This document shows positions 10,162 through 18,197 of a DNA stretch of 64,000 nt, piece after piece; position 1 is the stretch's first letter; every line of letters starts with the position of its first letter. The stretch comes from Alistipes onderdonkii (GTDB lineage: Bacteria; Bacteroidota; Bacteroidia; Bacteroidales; Rikenellaceae): assembly GCF_025145285.1 (NCBI RefSeq), contig NZ_CP102251.1:2976001-3040000 (forward strand), read 5' to 3'. A program made the position numbers and the translations under genes. Below the pieces are notes generated by a model that did no database searches, was not told where the DNA came from, and was given only the letters and a program-made list of their open reading frames with translations.

Positions 10162-11421
10162 CTACCGGAAGAAGCTGACGAGCAGCATCACATTCAGGAC
10201 GGTCACTACGGCCCCGATCCCGTAGAGCAGGTATTTGGTGAACCGCGAGTTCCGGTATTTGCCCATCACACGCTCCGAAGAGGTCAGGTGTACCTGCAGG
10301 AAGACCGTGAAGGGCAGCTGGATGCTGAGTATCATCTGGGAGTAGATAAGCCCTTTGAACGGGTCGCCGATCAGCAGGATGATCAGGAATGCGGCGACCA
10401 GCGAAACCATCACGCCCGTCCGGGAGTGGTTGTCCCTGATGTCGTAGGGCTCTTTGAATATCCCGGCGAAGATCGAGCCCGCGGCCATTCCCGAGGTGAT
10501 CGTCGAGGAGATCCCCGCGAAGAGCAGGGCGACGGCAAAGATATGCGTCGCGCTTCGCCCCAGGAGCGGTTGCAGGAGCGAATCGGCCTGCTGCAACTCC
10601 TCCACGGGTGTTTTTGTCACGAAGAAGGTCGCTGCGGCCAGCAGGATCATCGCGCTGTTGATCGCCCAGCCCACCAGCATCGAGAAGATCGTGTCTGCGT
10701 ACTCGTAGCGCAGTTGCCTGCGGATGACCGCGTCGTCGCTCAGGTTCCACTGGCGGCTCTGGATCACCTCCGAATGTAGGAACAGGTTGTGGGGCATTAC
10801 CACTGCGCCCAATACGCTCATGATGATGACCATCGAACCTTCGGGGAACGAGGGCGTCACCCATGCCCGGGCGGCTTGCGGCCAGTCGATCGTTACCAGC
10901 GACAGTTCGTAGATGAACGACAGCCCGATGATCGAGACGAAGGCAATGATCCATTTTTCGATCAGCCGGTAGCTGTTGGTGAAGAGCATGACGACCACGA
11001 ACACGAGCACCAGCAGCGCGCCGATGCGCACCGGTACGCCGAATAGCATCTGCAATGCGATCGCCCCGCCCAGGATTTCGGCCAGCGAGGTGGAGATCGA
11101 CGCCAGCACGGCCGAACCCAGCAACGGGCGCGACCATGCAGGTTTGAGGTATGCAGATGCCGCTTCCGACAGGCAGAGGCCCGTGGCGATGCCCAGGTGT
11201 GCGACGTTGTGCTGCAATACGATCAGCATCACGGTCGAGAGCGTCACCATCCATAGCAGCGTGTATCCGTATTGTGCGCCTGCGGCCAGGTTTGAAGCCC
11301 AGTTGCCGGGGTCGATGAACCCCACGGTGACGAGCAGTCCCGGGCCGATGTATTTGAAAATCTCCAACCCGCCCATCCGGGGCTTGTGATCCGGGCCGAA
11401 GAGTCGAGACCAGAATGACAT
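10162..11421 (-). CDS. mntH: Nramp-family divalent metal (Mn2+/Fe2+) transporter
   Basis: This is a 419-aa polytopic membrane protein with about 11 helices. The two metal-binding signatures of the Nramp family are intact: DPGN in the first helix (GFIDPGNWASN) and MPHN in the sixth (VVMPHNLFLHS), including the metal-selective methionine. It should import Mn2+ or Fe2+ with protons. The frame extends 9 codons further upstream to a TTG, but the ATG giving MSFWSRLFG is the better start. It follows the MarC-family gene by 108 bp on the same strand. No Mn riboswitch could be recognised in that gap. Confidence 0.93.
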   Translation of the reverse strand: MSFWSRLFGPDHKPRMGGLEIFKYIGPGLLVTVGFIDPGNWASNLAAGAQYGYTLLWMVTLSTVMLIVLQHNVAHLGIATGLCLSEAASAYLKPAWSRPLLGSAVLASISTSLAEILGGAIALQMLFGVPVRIGALLVLVFVVVMLFTNSYRLIEKWIIAFVSIIGLSFIYELSLVTIDWPQAARAWVTPSFPEGSMVIIMSVLGAVVMPHNLFLHSEVIQSRQWNLSDDAVIRRQLRYEYADTIFSMLVGWAINSAMILLAAATFFVTKTPVEELQQADSLLQPLLGRSATHIFAVALLFAGISSTITSGMAAGSIFAGIFKEPYDIRDNHSRTGVMVSLVAAFLIILLIGDPFKGLIYSQMILSIQLPFTVFLQVHLTSSERVMGKYRNSRFTKYLLYGIGAVVTVLNVMLLVSFFR

Positions 11422-11529
11422 AGTTACATAGTTTATTTCGGCCCGCAAAATAAGAAAAATAAATCGTTTTTACGGGTTGCCTGCCGGACAACTTCGTGCG
11501 GGCGCGTCAATTGCCGGCTCGGTTTTCGG

Positions 11530-12240
11530 TTATATGTGCAGGTGGAATAATTTGGCGATGCCCGTCACGACGATCTGCACGCCGACGCAGAAGGTGAAGA
11601 AGGCGACCATCTTGTTGATGACGATGCTGCCGCTGGTGCCGATTTTCCGTATGATGCGCTCGCCCTGCGACAGGAACAGGTAGAGGATCAGGCACATCAG
11701 TACGACTACCAGCGCGATGATCGCATAGGAGAGCAGCCCTTTGGCCCAGCCGTCCTTCATGCTCACCGAGGCCATCAGCGTCAGGATGACCGAGACGCTG
11801 CCCGGGCCGATGCTGATCGGGAAGGTGATCGGGTAGAAGACCTGCGATTCGAGGGCTATTTTGTGGAGCGGATTGACATCCTTGCCCTGCGCGTGCCCCA
11901 CCGAGGAGTCCGAGTCGCTGAGCCATTGCAGGGCGGTGCGGCAGATCAGCAGCCCGCCGCCCAGCTGGATTACCGGCAGCGAGAGCCCGAAGAGCGTCAG
12001 CACGAAATGCCCGACGGCCAGGCTGCCCAGCCCGACGAGCAGATAGTCGGTGATGATCCTCCGGATGATCGACTTGCGGTCTTCATCGTCCAGCCCCGAC
12101 AGAAGCCCGTTGACCAGGAAGCCCGCACCGACGGGGTTCGCCACCGGAAACAACGCCATGAAGGCGGATATGAACGTGAAAAGAAATCCTTCCTTTAACA
12201 TCTTGGGGTTCGGAACTTTGTATTGTGGTGCGAAAGTCAT
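11530..12240 (-). CDS. marC: MarC-family integral membrane protein
   Basis: This protein of about 236 aa has six predicted helices and the MarC/NAAT pattern (ALFPVANPVGAGF in helix 1, GGGLLICRTALQWL in helix 3, PITFPISIGPGSVSVIL in helix 4). The biochemical role of MarC proteins is unsettled; despite the historical name they are not established drug-resistance determinants. The start is uncertain: ATG at 12240 has a GGAGG 16 nt upstream, while an internal ATG at 12201 would start at MLKEGFLFTF, closer to the usual family N-terminus. It may be transcribed with mntH. Confidence 0.8.
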   Translation of the reverse strand: MTFAPQYKVPNPKMLKEGFLFTFISAFMALFPVANPVGAGFLVNGLLSGLDDEDRKSIIRRIITDYLLVGLGSLAVGHFVLTLFGLSLPVIQLGGGLLICRTALQWLSDSDSSVGHAQGKDVNPLHKIALESQVFYPITFPISIGPGSVSVILTLMASVSMKDGWAKGLLSYAIIALVVVLMCLILYLFLSQGERIIRKIGTSGSIVINKMVAFFTFCVGVQIVVTGIAKLFHLHI

Positions 12241-12596
12241 CAATAACTATTCCAAACCTCCGGTATGTCCGCATAATATGTTCCGGGGCGCAAATTCGCG
12301 GGCGGCCTTTCCCCTGCTGCCGGTTCCCCCTGCTGCCGGCGGCAGCGCCCTGTCGCTGTCGCCGGGACGACGTGAGGCCGCCGGCTCCGGTTACGGAACT
12401 TTTTTCGGGCTCCTTTTCCTGCGGCCTTGCCCGCTGGCATTCGCTCCATGCCCGGGGAGCGGCGATGCTCCTTCGCAGGGCTTCGAATCCGGCTGTGTGC
12501 GGGGGCGTGCGGCGCCGCACGCCCTGGTGCGGATATTCCGTGCCGTATCCCGTGCCGGTTCCCCTCCACCGTCCCGAATACGTCGTGACGCGGTGC
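12241..12596. other. 356-bp GC-rich gap, no gene seen
   Basis: The gap lies between the ibrB-like stop and the marC start. It contains a direct repeat CCCCTGCTGCCGG at 12311-12323 and 12327-12339 (16-bp period) and a 15-bp inverted repeat (GCTGCCG-G-CGGCAGC, 12332-12346). Open frames crossing it have no family resemblance and are shadows of neighbouring genes. No Bacteroidetes promoter box was recognised. Confidence 0.4.
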
Positions 12597-13169
12597 TCAG
12601 CGCATGATTCTTGCGGGCTCCACAGCCTCTTCCTCGGTGTCGCCGGGGCTGAACTCCTTGTCTGCGAAGAGCTCAGCGAGCCCCGTGATCTGTTTCAGGC
12701 GCAGCAGTTCGTCGCGGTCCATGCCGATGTGGCGCATGATCCACTGGTCGGACATCTGTGCCCGCGTCAACTCGGCGACGATTTCGCTCATCAGTTCTAC
12801 GTTGTGTGTGCCGCGCGCCCGGTTGTGGCGGATGGTCGAGGCCATGCGGTTCGAGAGGTCTTTTTCGATCACCGCCACGGGCAGCAGGCCCCGTTCCCGC
12901 TCGTAGATGCGTTTCGACCGCTTGAGCACCAGGTAGCGGTGGTAGCCGTCCACCAGTTCGTAGAGATCCTTTTCGGCATCGTAATAACAAACGCACGGCA
13001 TCGTGTAGCCGTCCTCCCAGATCGACAGCTCCAGCAGTTTCATTTCGGGCGGGGCTACGACGTTGGGGTTGTAGCTGTTCGCCACGACTTTCTCCACCGG
13101 CACGGCCCTGACGTCATAGACAGGGCTCCGGTACGTTGCTTTTGTCGGAGGGTTGCAGTAACGATTCAT
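12597..13169 (-). CDS. ibrB: IbrB-like ParB-fold protein
   Basis: This 190-aa protein carries a ParB/sulfiredoxin-fold domain: the YELVDGYHRYLVLKR stretch holds the DGxHR core, followed by the STIRHNRARGTH segment common in ParB-like nucleases, and a helical C-terminus (about residues 110-180) resembling a small helix-turn-helix. It overlaps the 3' end of the upstream PAPS-reductase-like gene by 56 bp. The chosen start MNRYCNPP has GGAAAA just upstream; an earlier in-frame start at 13241 would deepen the overlap. ParB-fold plus PAPS-reductase-like pairs are known as IbrB/IbrA, first described in E. coli as activators of eib genes. The enzymatic role is unproven. Confidence 0.8.
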   Translation of the reverse strand: MNRYCNPPTKATYRSPVYDVRAVPVEKVVANSYNPNVVAPPEMKLLELSIWEDGYTMPCVCYYDAEKDLYELVDGYHRYLVLKRSKRIYERERGLLPVAVIEKDLSNRMASTIRHNRARGTHNVELMSEIVAELTRAQMSDQWIMRHIGMDRDELLRLKQITGLAELFADKEFSPGDTEEEAVEPARIMR

Positions 13170-14430
13170 ATTTTTCCATGATTTTATTTCGGCGCTGCGT
13201 CTCGCTTTTGTTCGGCGAGAATCCCATGTATTTGCAGGCATGGTCGTTCTTCAGGATGCAAATGCAGATCCGCTTGAACGTCGGCAGCCGGCTGAATTCG
13301 GGCAGGTCTATGTCGTCGAGGTATTCCATGCGCACCGGACGTTTGTCCGTCCGGTAGGCGCTCTTGCCGCCGATTTCAATCCGGATTCCCGCCCTTTGCA
13401 GCTTTGCGATGGTTTCGTCGGGGAGGCACCCGCCCTTCTCGCGCCAGAAACGGATGCTTACGGAGAGCTTTTCGAGGTAGTTGCTCCGTGTCCGCTCCGG
13501 GAGCGTCGAGAGCAGGAAGTGCATGTAACCTTCCCAGGTCATCCCTTTCGGCAGCTTGACCGATTGCCAGCCGGCGGCGGCCGTCCGGCCGTACAGCGCC
13601 GCGAAGTTGGCGCCGTTGACCCGGCCGATCATGCGGCCCCACGTGTCCGGGTCGATGGCCTTGTAGAGATGCAGGCTCGAAATCGCCTGCGAGATGAAAG
13701 GGCTGGCTACGCGTTGGCTCTCCAGCGGTACGCCGGCCATGTAGAAGAGGTCGTAAATACGGTTGTAGGGCCAGCCGAACCGGCCGTTCGCCGTCCAGAT
13801 GTCGGTCGTGAGCCAGTCGTAGAGCGGGTAGGCGTTGCAGATTCCGCCGCCGACCCATTGGCGTATCCACCGCTTGCCCGAAAATCGGTGGTGGTTGCGG
13901 TCGCTGTATATGGTGCGCCAGCGGTTGAAACTCTCCTGCGTGCGGATGCCGATCAGGCAGCACGTGCGTGCCGCCCGGTTGCGGGCGTGGAGCCACTCGG
14001 CAAAGCAATTCTGGAATTCGTAGTCCCACATGTCGTCCCTGAAGAACGGGAAGTCGCGGTGCGTGAGGCAGTCCGCAGGCATCTCTCGCACCCACAGTTC
14101 CCGCTTGGACTCTTCCCACGGCCTCCAGTACTGCTGGAACATCGAGGTGCAGGTCAGCACCTTGAACGGCACGCAGACCCGGTAGACGTCGAGTATGTCG
14201 GCGTTCGCGGCCAGCGTCCGGTTGACATAGTCGACCGTGTCGCGGTACTGTATCTCGTAGTCCATGTGGAATACCCCGATGCGGCGTTTCAGATGGTGCC
14301 GCCGTATGTAGTCGATGCACAGGTTGAGCAGCACGCCGCTGTCCTTGCCGCCCGAGAAGGAGACGTAGACGTTGTCGAAGAGATCGAATACGGTTTTCAG
14401 CCGTTGCTGTGTCCGCTCGTAGACGTTCAT
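13114..14430 (-). CDS. ibrA: IbrA-like phosphoadenosine-phosphosulfate reductase family protein (DUF3440)
   Basis: This 438-aa protein has a PP-loop ATP-pyrophosphatase motif SFSGGKDSG at about residues 24-32, shared by PAPS reductases, DndC and tRNA-thiolation enzymes. After the N-terminal alpha-hydrolase domain, a long C-terminal region (from about residue 210) matches the DUF3440 architecture of IbrA. It lacks the C-terminal CGLH-type motif of true assimilatory PAPS reductases as far as can be seen. It starts within the last codons of the GNAT-like gene (ATGA overlap) and overlaps the ParB-like gene downstream, so all three are co-translated. Nucleotide or nucleic-acid sulfur chemistry is suggested only by family resemblance. 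Confidence 0.82.
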   Translation of the reverse strand: MNVYERTQQRLKTVFDLFDNVYVSFSGGKDSGVLLNLCIDYIRRHHLKRRIGVFHMDYEIQYRDTVDYVNRTLAANADILDVYRVCVPFKVLTCTSMFQQYWRPWEESKRELWVREMPADCLTHRDFPFFRDDMWDYEFQNCFAEWLHARNRAARTCCLIGIRTQESFNRWRTIYSDRNHHRFSGKRWIRQWVGGGICNAYPLYDWLTTDIWTANGRFGWPYNRIYDLFYMAGVPLESQRVASPFISQAISSLHLYKAIDPDTWGRMIGRVNGANFAALYGRTAAAGWQSVKLPKGMTWEGYMHFLLSTLPERTRSNYLEKLSVSIRFWREKGGCLPDETIAKLQRAGIRIEIGGKSAYRTDKRPVRMEYLDDIDLPEFSRLPTFKRICICILKNDHACKYMGFSPNKSETQRRNKIMEKYESLLQPSDKSNVPEPCL

Positions 14431-14837
14431 GGCTGCGGACGTTTATTGTCGTACTGCATCGCGACGTATTGCTTCCACTCCCGGATTGCGGCGAACCCCT
14501 CGGTGCGGAATATCTCCGCATGGCGGATCAGCGTGACGGAACGTATCGTATAGTCGCGGCCATAATACCGGACGACCTCCCGCAGGAACCGCGCGAGCAG
14601 CTGCGGGTCGTCGCCCGAGACATAGTAGTTGTTGATCCTTGCGATCCCGTTGTCGGTAATCTCCACCGGCACGAATCCGTAGACATTTTCACCTTCCCAG
14701 GCGACGAACCACGTATGCGAACGCGAAGTCCAGAACGGATAGTTGTTGTTCTGGCGCAATACGCTGCGCCGCATGACCAGAGGTGCGACGAGTGTGTAAA
14801 GGCGCGGGGAGGTTCCGTCCAGTTTTTCGATTGTCAT
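14427..14837 (-). CDS. GNAT-like acetyltransferase, first gene of the ibr cassette
   Basis: This 136-aa protein has the spacing of a compact GNAT fold: beta strands around WFVAWEGENVYGFVPVEI (residues 42-60), then RINNYYVSGDD, an acetyl-CoA-like helix PQLLARFLREVVRYYG, and a C-terminal strand TIRSVTLIRHAEIFRTEGF. The classic Q/RxxGxG/A loop is not obvious, so the acetyltransferase call is tentative. Its stop overlaps the ibrA-like start by 4 bp. A consensus promoter lies about 75 bp upstream, making this the lead gene of the operon. Confidence 0.6.
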   Translation of the reverse strand: MTIEKLDGTSPRLYTLVAPLVMRRSVLRQNNNYPFWTSRSHTWFVAWEGENVYGFVPVEITDNGIARINNYYVSGDDPQLLARFLREVVRYYGRDYTIRSVTLIRHAEIFRTEGFAAIREWKQYVAMQYDNKRPQP

Positions 14838-14912
14838 ATTCCCGATGCCGCACTTGCGGACTGAATATTGTATATTTGCGACTGAATGTGTTGGGTACGT
14901 GGGTTGTCATCA

Positions 14913-14944
14913 CAAATATAAAAAATTACGCCCGTTTTCTCAAA
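14913..14944 (-). promoter_or_regulatory. Promoter of the ibr cassette
   Basis: Read on the minus strand: -33 element TTTG (14944-14941), 20-bp spacer, -7 element TATATTTG (14920-14913). Both match the Bacteroidetes sigma consensus exactly. Transcription would start near 14906, giving a leader of about 70 nt. Confidence 0.75.
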
Positions 14945-15010
14945 TTTTTCGGCCTCGGGGATAGATGTTTCGATCCGGTTCCCGTCCGGAAAGCACCGCC
15001 GGAAACCTGT

Positions 15011-15033
15011 AAAAACAACCGGGGAAGCCCCGG
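15011..15033 (-). terminator. Rho-independent terminator of the 78-aa gene
   Basis: On the minus strand the hairpin CCGGGG-CTT-CCCCGG (15033-15019) is followed by TTGTTTTT. It begins 9 bp after the stop of the small gene. Confidence 0.75.
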
Positions 15034-15041
15034 CGGGAAAT

Positions 15042-15278
15042 TCAACCCCGGCTTTCCATGCTGTCTGCCGAGGGGTTGACGGTCACCACGTCCTGCTCTA
15101 TCTGCCGCTGCGTGGGCGACCCGTCTTCGGTGGCGGGGGTGATGGGGCCGCCTTCGGCGAGTATGTCGTCGGGGGTGATCTGGGTGACGGGGATTCCCTG
15201 CATGCCTTGCGGTTGCCTTACGGCAGCCTGAGCGGCCTCTTGTCTGCGGGACGGATGGTGTTGGACGGTGTTTTTCAT
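15042..15278 (-). CDS. Small hypothetical protein (78 aa)
   Basis: The protein is not recognised. It begins MKNTVQHHPSRRQEA and is polar, rich in Gln, Pro and Thr, with no signal peptide or membrane segment, so it is probably cytoplasmic and partly disordered. Support for a real gene is a classic intrinsic terminator directly after the stop, AAGAA before the ATG, and protein-like composition in this frame only. Upstream it abuts a decayed sulfatase fragment in the same frame; the extended frame running into that fragment is not taken as part of the gene. Confidence 0.5.
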   Translation of the reverse strand: MKNTVQHHPSRRQEAAQAAVRQPQGMQGIPVTQITPDDILAEGGPITPATEDGSPTQRQIEQDVVTVNPSADSMESRG

Positions 15279-15399
15279 CGGTTCTTTTTTGGGAAGAGTG
15301 CTGCAAAGGTCGTACCGCGATGGGGAAGGGCGTCGCTGAAGGCACCGAAGTCCGGCATGCTGGGCTTCGTCCGTGGTTTTCTCCTTTTCCCGTTGGCTG

Positions 15400-15530
15400 T
15401 ACCCTGGGCATGGCTGTCCGTTGTGGCAGGAAGCCGTGAGTTTCCACCGCCCGAGGCGTACCATGCTTCCCGGCGTTGGCGTACCGTTTCGCCGACACCT
15501 ACCCGGGTGGGGCGTCAGCAGGCTGGCGCG
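15400..15530 (-). pseudogene. Relic of a sulfatase gene with an internal deletion
   Basis: The minus strand encodes two fragments resembling the intact sulfatase at 16527-18197. One is an active-site part (PARASLLT, then in a shifted frame RVGVGETVRQRREAW, matching RVGIGEMVREHREAW). The other is a C-terminal part (MVRLGRWKLTASCHNGQ, matching MVRLGRWKLVASYYNGQ). They are joined at CCATGC (15461-15466). In the intact gene the same hexamer occurs at 16763 and 17892, so about 1.13 kb is missing and the frame is broken. The relic diverges from the intact copy and so was probably a paralogue. Confidence 0.75.
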
Positions 15531-15846
15531 TGCGGGGCTGGTCATTATTTTCTGCCTGCCGTTCGAGGCCATGTGGAGCTATTTCGCATGGATGAACCAG
15601 ACACTGGCGATGGTCACGCTGTGGATGATTACGGCCTACCTGAACAAACGGGGCCGCAACCGCTGGGTGGGGCTCCTGCCGGCGCTGGTCATGACCTATG
15701 TCTGCATGTCCTATGTCTTTATATCGCCGCTTATGTGCGGCATGCGCGACCGGGCAGCGGCCTACCTGCTGGGCGGCGCGCTGACACTCGCTATACTGAT
15801 AACCATGATTTTTAAAATGCGCCGCGATGCAAAAAGCATATCTTAA
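15529..15846 (+). pseudogene. C-terminal remnant of a CstA-type carbon-starvation (peptide/pyruvate transporter) gene
   Basis: From about 15529 the frame encodes three to four hydrophobic helices with the pattern FEAMWSYFAWMNQTLAMVTLW followed by ALVMTYVCMSYVFISP. This resembles the C-terminus of Bacteroidetes CstA proteins (WRYFAWANQTLA...). Only about 105 residues of an expected 480 or so remain. The upstream part of the open frame is antisense sulfatase relic, so the 157-residue frame starting at 15373 is a chance fusion. Its stop overlaps the next gene by 20 bp, suggesting an ancestral operon with it. Confidence 0.62.
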
Positions 15847-16519
15847 CCCCACGCCCGACCAGACTTTCGAAATCGTCGGCGACGGGCCGTATAATTTCAC
15901 CAGGGTTTTGGCACACACCCGTGAGCTGGAGGCCGCGGGGAATGTCGAAGATGCCTGCAATGAACGTTACCAGGCATTCCAGCGACTTGCGGGGTTGCTG
16001 CCCGAAGACGAAGAGATCAACCTCGAATGGAGCCACCGCAATTCGCAGTCTGCGCTCGAACTGATCCGTGCCTCGGCCATCGACCACTTTCTGATCAACG
16101 ATTTCGAGATGTCTGCGGCGCTGCTGGAGATGCTCCTGGAGCTGGATCCCGAAGACCACCTCGAGGGGAGCGAACTCTTGGCGTTCGATTACCTGGCGAT
16201 GGACGAGCAGGAACTGTTCGACGAAGTGATAAACGACGTTTCGGACAAATGTGCCAGCCGCGGGATATTGCTGCTCTGGTCGGCATTCCGTCGTGAAGGG
16301 ACGCTTCCCGAAGGGGAGTTGCTGCATTTCAAGACGCGGTTTGCGCCTTTCTTCCGGGAATTTACGGCCGCCGAGCACCCTGCCGACGATGCTTACCTGC
16401 GGGATATCGAGGGCGAACGTCCCTCCGTGCAGGCACAGGCGCGCGAACTTTGGTTGCAGACCGAGAACCTGTGGGTATTGTGGCCCAGGTTTATCGCTGC
16501 GCTGCAGGCTGCGCAGTAG
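15827..16519 (+). CDS. Hypothetical TPR-like helical protein
   Basis: This 230-aa acidic cytoplasmic protein is not recognised as a named family. It is built of amphipathic helices with TPR-like spacing (NVEDACNERYQAFQRLAGLLPEDEE, FEMSAALLEMLLELDPEDHLEGSELL in two stretches). There is no signal peptide or membrane segment. It begins inside the end of the cstA remnant, so its original promoter was probably upstream of cstA and has been lost or replaced. It is convergent with the sulfatase (7 bp apart). Confidence 0.7.
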   Translation: MQKAYLNPTPDQTFEIVGDGPYNFTRVLAHTRELEAAGNVEDACNERYQAFQRLAGLLPEDEEINLEWSHRNSQSALELIRASAIDHFLINDFEMSAALLEMLLELDPEDHLEGSELLAFDYLAMDEQELFDEVINDVSDKCASRGILLLWSAFRREGTLPEGELLHFKTRFAPFFREFTAAEHPADDAYLRDIEGERPSVQAQARELWLQTENLWVLWPRFIAALQAAQ

Positions 16520-16526
16520 TACCTTT

Positions 16527-18197
16527 TTATCGCTTGTTGTAAATCTTCATTTCCAGTCCGCCGTATTCGTTCATCAACTGCGGATAAGGTAGTACGCCGT
16601 TTGCGTCGGCCCATCGGAAATAGAGCTGCGCCATCCGATTGACCCTGCGGGGATGCCGGGCCGATAGGTTGTGCTGTTCGGTACGGTCGTGCGCGATGTC
16701 GTAGAGTTCCCACTGCTGTCCGTTGTAGTAGGAAGCCACGAGTTTCCATCGTCCGAGGCGTACCATGCGGTTACCCTCGTGTTCGGCGAAGATCGGACGG
16801 TCGGGAAGCGACCGCCTCTGAGCAAGGGGCAGGAGCGAGATCCCTTCCGTAGGTGCCAGCCGGCGTTGTTCGTACTGCTCGGGATATGCTATTACTGCGG
16901 CATCGAGGCAGGTCGCCATGATGTCGATGAGATGGCAGGGCTGATGGTCGATGCCGCCCGGGTGCTTCACCCGGTCGCCCCACCATAGAATGCTCGGAGA
17001 TGATATTCCGCCTTCATGTGCGAAATGCTTGTAGAGGCGAAACGGGGTGCAGCAGACATTGGCCCAGCCGGTGCCGTAGTGGTGATAGGTACCGGGCTGT
17101 CCCATGCCGGCAAGTTCATCGGCGGTGTGGATGTGGTAGTTCGTGCCGCTGCGGCCGTCGAATCCGAACTCATGCCATTCAGCGCAGGCTCCGTTGTCCG
17201 AGAGAAAGAGTATAAGTGTGTTTTCCAATTGCCCGTTGTCGCGCAGTGCTTCGATAAGGCGGCCGATATTGCGATCCATGATGTCGACCATGGCTGCATA
17301 AATAGCCATACGGCGTGCTAAGTCGTGTTGCTGTTCTTCCGAAAGCGTGTCCCACGCCGGAATCGGGCGGGTGCGGTCGATAAACTGGCTTGCCGGCACT
17401 TCGCCCCGGCCTGCGGCTCGCTCTTCGTCGGACAACAATCCCAGCTGGCGCAAACGTACCTCGCGTTCTTCTCGGATTGCATCCCAGCCTTTCAGATAGA
17501 CCGCCATGTAATGATCGATGCGTTCGCGGGGAGCTTGTAGCGGGAAATGCGGGGCGTTGTACGCCACATGCAGGAAGAGCGGTTTGTTCCGTTCGCGGGC
17601 TTGTGCCGCGAAATCTATGGCGTAGTCGGTAATGGCATCCGTGGCGTAAAATTCATCCCGGGCATAATCCCGCTGGGGTGCCGTTTTGGGTAGTCGGACA
17701 TAACGTTCTGGATTCCAGTAGGTCATGGCGCCGTTGAGGAATCCGTAAAAGTCGTCGAAGCCGCAATCGACGGGGGTATACGCCTTTCCCATGTGCCATT
17801 TGCCCGCCATGGCGGTATGATAACCTGCTGCGCGGAGCGCTTCGGCGATGGTGAGGTTGTTGTCCTGGCGATAGCCCCGGTAAGCTTCGGGCCATGCTTC
17901 CCGATGTTCGCGCACCATTTCGCCGATACCGACCCGATGGGGATAGAGTCCTGTCAGAAGGCAGGCTCGCGAGGGGCAACTGCGACCCGAATTGTAGAGT
18001 TGTGTGAGCCGCAGGCCTTCGGCCGCCAGCCGATCCAGTACGGGCGTTTCGATCTCGCCCCCGAAGCATCCCGGATCGGAAAAACCGAGGTCATCGGCCA
18101 GGATGACGACAATGTTGGGCGGCGTCTGAATGTGCCGGGCCGATGCCGTGCCGGCAGCGGTCAACACGACCGGGAGAAAAAGGATTCGGGGATTCAT
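16527..18197 (-). CDS. Secreted sulfatase, serine type
   Basis: This 556-aa S1-family sulfatase hydrolyses sulfate esters, here probably on mucin-type or glycosaminoglycan chains. A signal peptide (residues 1-20) sends it to the periplasm. The metal-binding ILADDLG is near residue 33. The signature reads S-C-P-S-R-A-C-L-L-T-G, so the residue to be converted to formylglycine is Ser. That form is matured by an anSME-type radical enzyme, not seen here. Other conserved parts are HMGK (substrate pocket), FLSDNG (metal) and a C-terminal subdomain with LGRWKL. Its ATG overlaps the sialidase stop (ATGA), so the two are coupled, pointing to sialylated, sulfated host glycans as target. Confidence 0.9.
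   Translation of the reverse strand: MNPRILFLPVVLTAAGTASARHIQTPPNIVVILADDLGFSDPGCFGGEIETPVLDRLAAEGLRLTQLYNSGRSCPSRACLLTGLYPHRVGIGEMVREHREAWPEAYRGYRQDNNLTIAEALRAAGYHTAMAGKWHMGKAYTPVDCGFDDFYGFLNGAMTYWNPERYVRLPKTAPQRDYARDEFYATDAITDYAIDFAAQARERNKPLFLHVAYNAPHFPLQAPRERIDHYMAVYLKGWDAIREEREVRLRQLGLLSDEERAAGRGEVPASQFIDRTRPIPAWDTLSEEQQHDLARRMAIYAAMVDIMDRNIGRLIEALRDNGQLENTLILFLSDNGACAEWHEFGFDGRSGTNYHIHTADELAGMGQPGTYHHYGTGWANVCCTPFRLYKHFAHEGGISSPSILWWGDRVKHPGGIDHQPCHLIDIMATCLDAAVIAYPEQYEQRRLAPTEGISLLPLAQRRSLPDRPIFAEHEGNRMVRLGRWKLVASYYNGQQWELYDIAHDRTEQHNLSARHPRRVNRMAQLYFRWADANGVLPYPQLMNEYGGLEMKIYNKR

Noticed and set aside
11422..11529. Manganese riboswitch upstream of mntH
   Set aside because: No conserved paired core could be found, and the gap is short and AT-rich near the start codon.
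15207..15815. 202-residue plus-strand frame in the decay zone
   Set aside because: Overlaps the sulfatase relic and the cstA remnant in another frame, with no recognisable domain.
15373..15846. 157-residue membrane protein gene
   Set aside because: The N-terminal third is the antisense of a sulfatase relic; only the C-terminal two-thirds resemble CstA. Treated as a pseudogene remnant.
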